This document shows, in pieces, positions 59,244-64,000 of a stretch of DNA of 64,000 nt (positions are counted from its first letter, which is position 1; every line of letters begins with the position of its first letter). Under the pieces are notes generated by a model that did no database searches, was not told where the DNA came from, and saw only the letters and a program-made list of their open reading frames with translations. A program made the position numbers and the translations under genes. Origin of the DNA: Mactra quadrangularis (lineage: Eukaryota > Mollusca > Bivalvia > Venerida > Mactridae); the NCBI GenBank assembly GCA_025267735.1, contig CM046311.1:34138895-34202894 (forward strand). Direction: 5' to 3'.

Positions 59244-59326
59244 ATTGGCTAAATTTTCGGGAAACACCATTTTACGATCCAATGAAATTGTCGATAAGTA
59301 GATATGTCGGTCGAATAATGACGTCA
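59244..59326 (+). promoter_or_regulatory. ANKRD45: Candidate ANKRD45 promoter: two CCAAT boxes and a CRE
   Basis: Inverted CCAAT (attgg, 59244-59248), direct CCAAT (59279-59283) and a full palindromic TGACGTCA (59319-59326), all within 165 bp of the ATG. There is no TATA box. Spacing and symmetry would also suit divergent transcription toward KLHL20. Confidence 0.5.
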
Positions 59327-59406
59327 AATGTTTTGGAGTAACGGGAGTTCCATCAAGAAAGTGTGTATTTTTGAGTTTGAAACGCAGTTTTTTTGTTAAA
59401 TACAGA

Positions 59407-59695
59407 ATGACTTTGCCAGAATCAGAAACGCCGACGGAAGAGGAAGAAGCAGTCGAGATTTTGCTACCGAATACCACGATTGTGACCCATTGTATTTTAA
59501 GAAATGACATTCCTAGACTTACAAAGTCGTTCGAGGATGACACCGACCCATTCAAAGAAACCATTGCAGAATTAATAAATGAGCGTGACAGTGATGGAAA
59601 AGCTCCTTTAGACATTGCATCAACATTAGGAAGGTCTGAAATGGTCCGTGAATTACTTCAGCGTGGTGCAGATGTCAATGCAGTCACACCTAAAG
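59407..59695 (+). CDS. ANKRD45: ANKRD45 coding exon 1
   Basis: ANKRD45 is a small ankyrin-repeat protein, reported in cilia-linked and cell-division contexts in vertebrates. Starts at ATG 59407: MTLPESETPTEEEEAVEILL. The acidic N-terminus is like that of the human protein. Then HCILRNDIPRLTKSFEDDTD, ELINERDSDGKAPLDIASTL and MVRELLQRGADVNAVTPK, giving one weak and one good ankyrin repeat. The frame is open further upstream, but only from a TTG. Donor gtacct is a weak match. Confidence 0.85.
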
Positions 59696-60844
59696 GTACC
59701 TTTTTTATTTGAACTTAATCTAACCCACATCTGTGTAATTGGTTCTACCTGGTTAGAAGTTGAATGAGTTCGGTTTGTTGTTCTTTACTTGAATTACCTG
59801 CAAGATTATGCATGTCATAACTTTTTAGTACATATTGAATTTCCGTTGTTTGTTTTCCAACACAATGTTCCGAGCCGCTTTTTTTTACCTCTAAGATTTG
59901 ATACAATAATCTAAATGTGTTTGTTGTCAACAACTTGTTGAAATGAATTTATGATGACATTTGTTCACAAAGTTCACAAAGGTTGACTGCTGGATTTGGA
60001 TCCAAGACCCAAATAAACTTTCACAGTTTCTATCGGCAGTTGTATTTTGGTATTTTAATGTTGAATTCTCTAAGAGAGTGTTTGGTTTTATGTTCACTTT
60101 TATTCTTCATTAGTAGATAAGGTAAACAAACTTTCATTTGTATTGTTGATGTGAGATTTACTACTTGGTTGTTGTTGATGTTCCGGTGGCAGTTCACTTA
60201 ATAAACACTATTTTTAAAAGCACTATATACACAGTTCACGATAAAAAAGTAACAATCTAGTTTAAAATTATCTACAAGTCTTTGAAGTTTACTCTCAATC
60301 ATGTGATGATGTCACCATGGAAGCAATTAATTGAGCTTAAAGCAAATGAGCTTGACTTTTTGTATTATATACATTGAAATTATTCCTCATTCTTATAATA
60401 TGAAATATATATATAGTTTATATGATCATATCTATTCATACTGTCAAACCCTCTCATGAGTATACAAGGCAGGTCAAGTAATGTATATAACCTCTACAAC
60501 ACATTCATCCTGAGAATTCTTTACTAGTTTAACTATCTATTGCAATACTGACAAGATTAATATACTCTGTATGCCAATAGACTATATCCAGAATTCAAAT
60601 ATTTGGGTTTTCGCCTCTGGTACAAACTAACTTTCAACGTTATAATGAAAACATGTGTACAAAAAACAATAGGATTGAATCCATAACTCGTGCTATTTAG
60701 CTATAATGTGTAGAAAGCTTGTTGTACCAGCTGTGCACGGATGAAAAACCTATAAATTTGAATTCCTGAATAGGTCTATTATCAGAGAATCTAAACCAGT
60801 ATAAAAAGCAGGAGCAAAGGGGACTAATTGAGTTAAGAACTTCT
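59696..60844. other. ANKRD45 intron 1, first part
   Basis: AT-rich intron sequence with no feature recognised. Confidence 0.5.
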
Positions 60845-61008
60845 ATTTTAGATTACCTACCTTTATTCTTACTGTATTATCTCCCATACCTTTATTTTTA
60901 CTTTATTACCTCCCATTAAATAAGTCATAAACACCATTATTCCTACTTTATTATCTCCCTTTAATTAAGTCATAAACACCATTATTCAGTAAATGTCTTA
61001 ATTATAGG
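60845..61008 (+). repeat. 45-bp minisatellite, left part
   Basis: Units like ctactttattatctcccttt and aagtcataaacaccattatt. Interrupted at 61009 by a LINE fragment; resumes at 61594. Confidence 0.8.
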
Positions 61009-61593
61009 ATTTTTAAAACAACTTCTGACTTTGAACAGTATTTCATTAATTTACCATTTGATCTCATGATTGCTTTTTGTAAATTTAGATGTATGAACCA
61101 CAAAATGCCAATAGAAAAGAGTAGATTTCATAACATAGATAGAAGCCTAAGAGTTTGTACTTTATGTAACACTAATCAACTCGGTGATGAATTCCACTAT
61201 TTGTTTAATTGTACCTACTTTAACACTTTAAGGAATACTAACATTGATGGAAATTTTTCAATACATCCAAATATTGTTAAATTCAAGAACCTGATGAATA
61301 CTGACAACAAGGACTCTTTGTAAAAACTTGCAATATTCTGTAAAAAAAATCTATTTGTTATTAATAAGTCATAGTCTCATCCTCCTTTATACATAATTGC
61401 ATTCCACTCCATCTATTATAGATCTCAAATTTTAGATATAGTTTTCATATTTTGTTATATTTTTGCCATATTTTGTTCCTATTTCTCTACATGTGAAATG
61501 TTATAGTTATTGTAATGATGTTATGTTCATATTTGTTCTTGCTGTTTTTTGTCACATGCCCTGTTGGGCCTTTATTTACTAATAAACCTTCTA
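61009..61593 (+). pseudogene. Truncated LINE 3' end inserted in the minisatellite
   Basis: An 85-residue frame (61066-61323) has the RT C-terminal zinc motif CTLCNTNQLGDEFHYLFNC, preceded by FCKFRCMNHKMPIEKSRF. This is the typical end of a non-LTR RT. About 270 bp of 3' UTR follows, with a final taataaacctt. Everything upstream is missing. Confidence 0.8.
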
Positions 61594-61815
61594 AACCCAC
61601 TTTATTATCTCCCTTTAAATAAGTCATAAACAACATTATTCCTACTTTATTATCTCCCTTTAATTAAGTCATAAACACCATTATTCCTACTTTATTAGCT
61701 CCCTTTAATTAAGTCATAAACACCATTATTCCTACTTTATTATCTCCCTTTAAATATGTCATAAACACATTTATTCCTACTTTATTATCTCCCTTTGAAT
61801 AACTAATTAAAATAT
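61594..61815 (+). repeat. 45-bp minisatellite, right part
   Basis: Five units of cctactttattatctccctt plus taattaagtcataaacacca, ending just before the acceptor of ANKRD45 exon 2. Confidence 0.85.
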
Positions 61816-61824
61816 TTATTTCAG

Positions 61825-61992
61825 GTTTTTGTGCCTTACATCATGCAGCAGCCTGGGGTAGATTAGAAGTGATTAAAGTATTGGTTGAGTTTAATTGTAA
61901 TTTACAACAAAGAAACGTACATGGTGAACGTGCAAGAGAAACAGCTGTACGATACAATCATGCTGAATGTGTTGATTTCTTAGATTGGGCAG
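61825..61992 (+). CDS. ANKRD45: ANKRD45 coding exon 2
   Basis: GFCALHHAAAWGRLEVIKVL then VEFNCNLQQRNVHGERARET and NHAECVDFLDWA. Human: LLHCAAAWGRLETLKALVEL, ERARDVAARYSQTECVEFLDWA. Ankyrin repeat with the diagnostic ERAR and ECVxFLDWA. Acceptor atttatttcag, donor gtaacc. Confidence 0.92.
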
Positions 61993-62469
61993 GTAACCAT
62001 AGCAACTTAATTTATTCCACCAGGGTTTGACACTAACAAGTGTCCCTGATTTCAAGTATCCCAAAAATGTGGGAGGAATCTCTATGATGCTCAGCTAGGT
62101 ATTCCGTTTGTATTCCTGGAAAATTGTGCTGTTCTTACATGAATTTGAGTTTCCATAAATTGTTTATCGCAATTAAGGACTGCAAAATTTAATCTGTATC
62201 CCAATTTTATTTTATTACTTGGGGTATTCCCAACATTAAGGAAGATTCTCTGATTATCTGACTAGGGATTCCAGAAGGATAGTCAGTCAGTTGTATAAAC
62301 ATGTTTCTCATTCAAATTTAGGGAATAGTGAGGCTATAGATGTTGTTAAGTTTTGGAAATCACTACCTTAACTTTTCTAAATTTATACTCTATAACATCA
62401 CTCTATTGACTCAGCTGTAAAGAAGAAAATTAAATGCCTATTACATTTGGAGATATTTTTGTATTTCAG

Positions 62470-62564
62470 AGGCTAAAGTAGCATTGGTAGATTTAGTAAA
62501 ACAAACACAAGAAACAATACAAGACCCAGAGAAAGTTCAAGGTAGACTTACTAAAGAAGACAAG
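62470..62564 (+). CDS. ANKRD45: ANKRD45 coding exon 3
   Basis: Completes E, then AKVALVDLVKQTQETIQDPE and KVQGRLTKEDK. Human: KYIAKVSLAVTDTEKGSGKLLKEDK. Helical region after the ankyrin repeats. Donor gtacta is weak. The rest of the gene (human continues NTILSACRAKNEW) is not found before 64000. Confidence 0.85.
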
Positions 62565-62964
62565 GTACTAAACTTTCTATATACAGTGTGAAGTGATTAT
62601 ATCTATCCCTTGTCTTAAATTTTATTTAAAACTTATCTTTAATTCCTATCAACGCTACTCTTTGTGTGTATTTTGTTTATTTCACCTCATACACAAAACT
62701 AGTTTTACTATCAATTATCATACAAGATAGGGTTCCGAGTCAAAAACACTATACATGTATTTAGATATAAGTTTATTTTACTAAAAAAAGATAGATTTTT
62801 TACCCAGGTTCAGTAAGGGGCCAGTTTATCCATTACATTTTGTTCTTTCATAGATTTATACATGCATGATGCACAATTAAGGATTCTCTGTTTTGAATGA
62901 CATCAACATCTTTCGTGTACGCTGAAAAAAAATTCCTAGGCCTATGTCATAAAGTAAAGTAATG

Positions 62965-63245
62965 GTATTTTATAGTCTAAGTTTCATGCTGATGCACATT
63001 CACCAACTTTACAGCTATTACCCCTGGTCATCGAGCTACTGGTATCTATCATTTTCCCTAGGGTGTCTTTTATTCCTTTTAGTGCTGCCACAAATGGTGC
63101 TACAGAATTATACCACCATTGCAGGTAGCCATTTACAATTGGGTGGAGTGAAGCAACCATGAATAAATTTCTTGCTCAAGGAAGTTAGCAGTGCCCCTAT
63201 AGAGGTTGGAACTTGGTTCCTCTTAATCCCTAAGCCTGCCTCCTA
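62965..63245 (-). mobile_element. Degraded SINE family B, minus strand
   Basis: Inverse of the family at 33975: tcttgctcaaggaagttagc and tggttcctcttaatccctaa correspond to its body and head. It also shares a 5' flank block (aagtttcatgctgatgcaca) with 33675. Confidence 0.6.
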
Positions 63246-63897
63246 CCTCTTTCATACACCAGAATCAATAGATAAAGTTTGACCTCAACAATTGTGAGGT
63301 TTCAATTTAAGATATAATTAAAGCCTTTGTCATACCATTACATCTTTCAGTTTTTTGTTTATTAGAATTCACTTTGTGCTCTTGACTTTGGGTATTCAAT
63401 TCCTGCTACCCTCCCATTAGTGTGCTGTGAAAATTCTTAGATATTCTAGACTTGAATTACAGATTTTTATAGAAATCTTCATTTTATTATCAATTATAGG
63501 CCTATATTCTTAGTGGGTTGCCCCCAAGACTGTAGTAACTTGCTCTTTAATGCAATGCACTTGCTACAGTATTGTGGGCACTGGGCAACCCTTGAATTGT
63601 TTCTTTGATTTCAACCATCACCTTTAATTTTCTTGAATATTTGTTCAAATATGTTATATAGTGAATGGTAAAACCACATTGACAATTTGAAATAAGTACA
63701 TGTGCCGGTAATGTTTTTTTAACTAGCTATATATATTTGCATTAGTTCGAGGTGAGGACTGTTATTTCTGCTTTTGATTTCATTTATCTTTACTAACTTT
63801 GATATAATCACTCTCTAGTCTAAGCCTATATGTTTCTTGTGTATATTGTTAAATTGTATTCAATGATTAGAGGTGCATAGTAATAGTTGACATAGTT
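63246..63897. other. ANKRD45 intron 3, no feature seen
   Basis: AT-rich; no exon recognised. Confidence 0.4.
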
Positions 63898-64000
63898 AAC
63901 CTCATTTAAATTTGATGTGAACTTTGACCTGGTTTAGGTTATTCTCATTAAAATTTGATATGAATTTTGACCTGGTATAGGTTAACCTCATTAAAATTTG
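63898..64000 (+). repeat. 43-bp tandem repeat cut by the window end
   Basis: aacctcattaaaatttgat and gaactttgacctggtttagg recur at 63898, 63941 and 63984, running off the edge. Confidence 0.75.

Overview
The window looks like AT-rich, repeat-dense nuclear DNA from a bivalve mollusc. Evidence: genes split by GT/AG introns, many tRNA-derived SINEs, and several repeat types typical of bivalve genomes. These include ends with blocks of C and G next to GTCC microsatellites, and long arrays built on a 'gtgaccttgacctttgaccc' core. The species cannot be named from the sequence alone.

Layout. 1-3007: an intronless small heat-shock protein gene (859-1506, minus) in AT-rich DNA. 3008-8394: a short inverted-repeat element split by a complete DIRS-type tyrosine-recombinase retrotransposon (3175-8317, minus) with gag, RT/RNase H and recombinase frames, identical 120-bp inverted terminal repeats and an internal complementary region. 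The gag-to-pol step is a -1 overlap with an A_AAA_AAC heptamer directly on the gag stop. 10777-26452: a 7.8-kb segment present twice in direct, abutting orientation and nearly identical. Each copy carries a SINE, a 2.74-kb TIR element with 5-bp target duplication, a C/G-block element and G-rich tandem repeats. 28.5-35.0 kb: RBM18 (plus), five of its exons visible; an 11-copy 29-bp array repeats the splice acceptor in front of its first recognisable coding exon, and its 3' UTR holds decayed copies of its coding tail. 35-43.2 kb: repeats only, ending in a 3-kb bivalve-type tandem array. 43.5-56.8 kb: KLHL20 (minus), eight exons covering BTB, BACK and all six kelch repeats, with introns filled by a 4.5-kb CCGCCAT-motif element, a pogo-like element, a hAT element nested in a Harbinger-like MITE, and LINE remnants. 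57.8-58.6 kb: a foldback-like element. 59.4 kb to the end: ANKRD45 (plus), first three coding exons, running off the window.

KLHL20 is a CUL3 substrate adaptor; RBM18 is a one-RRM RNA-binding protein; ANKRD45 is an ankyrin protein; the small HSP is a chaperone. They form no operon or pathway. KLHL20 and ANKRD45 are divergent neighbours, as I recall they are on human chromosome 1q25, so this pair may be a very old linkage. Most of the window is mobile DNA, often nested two deep, and several insertions touch gene signals: acceptors, introns and UTRs.
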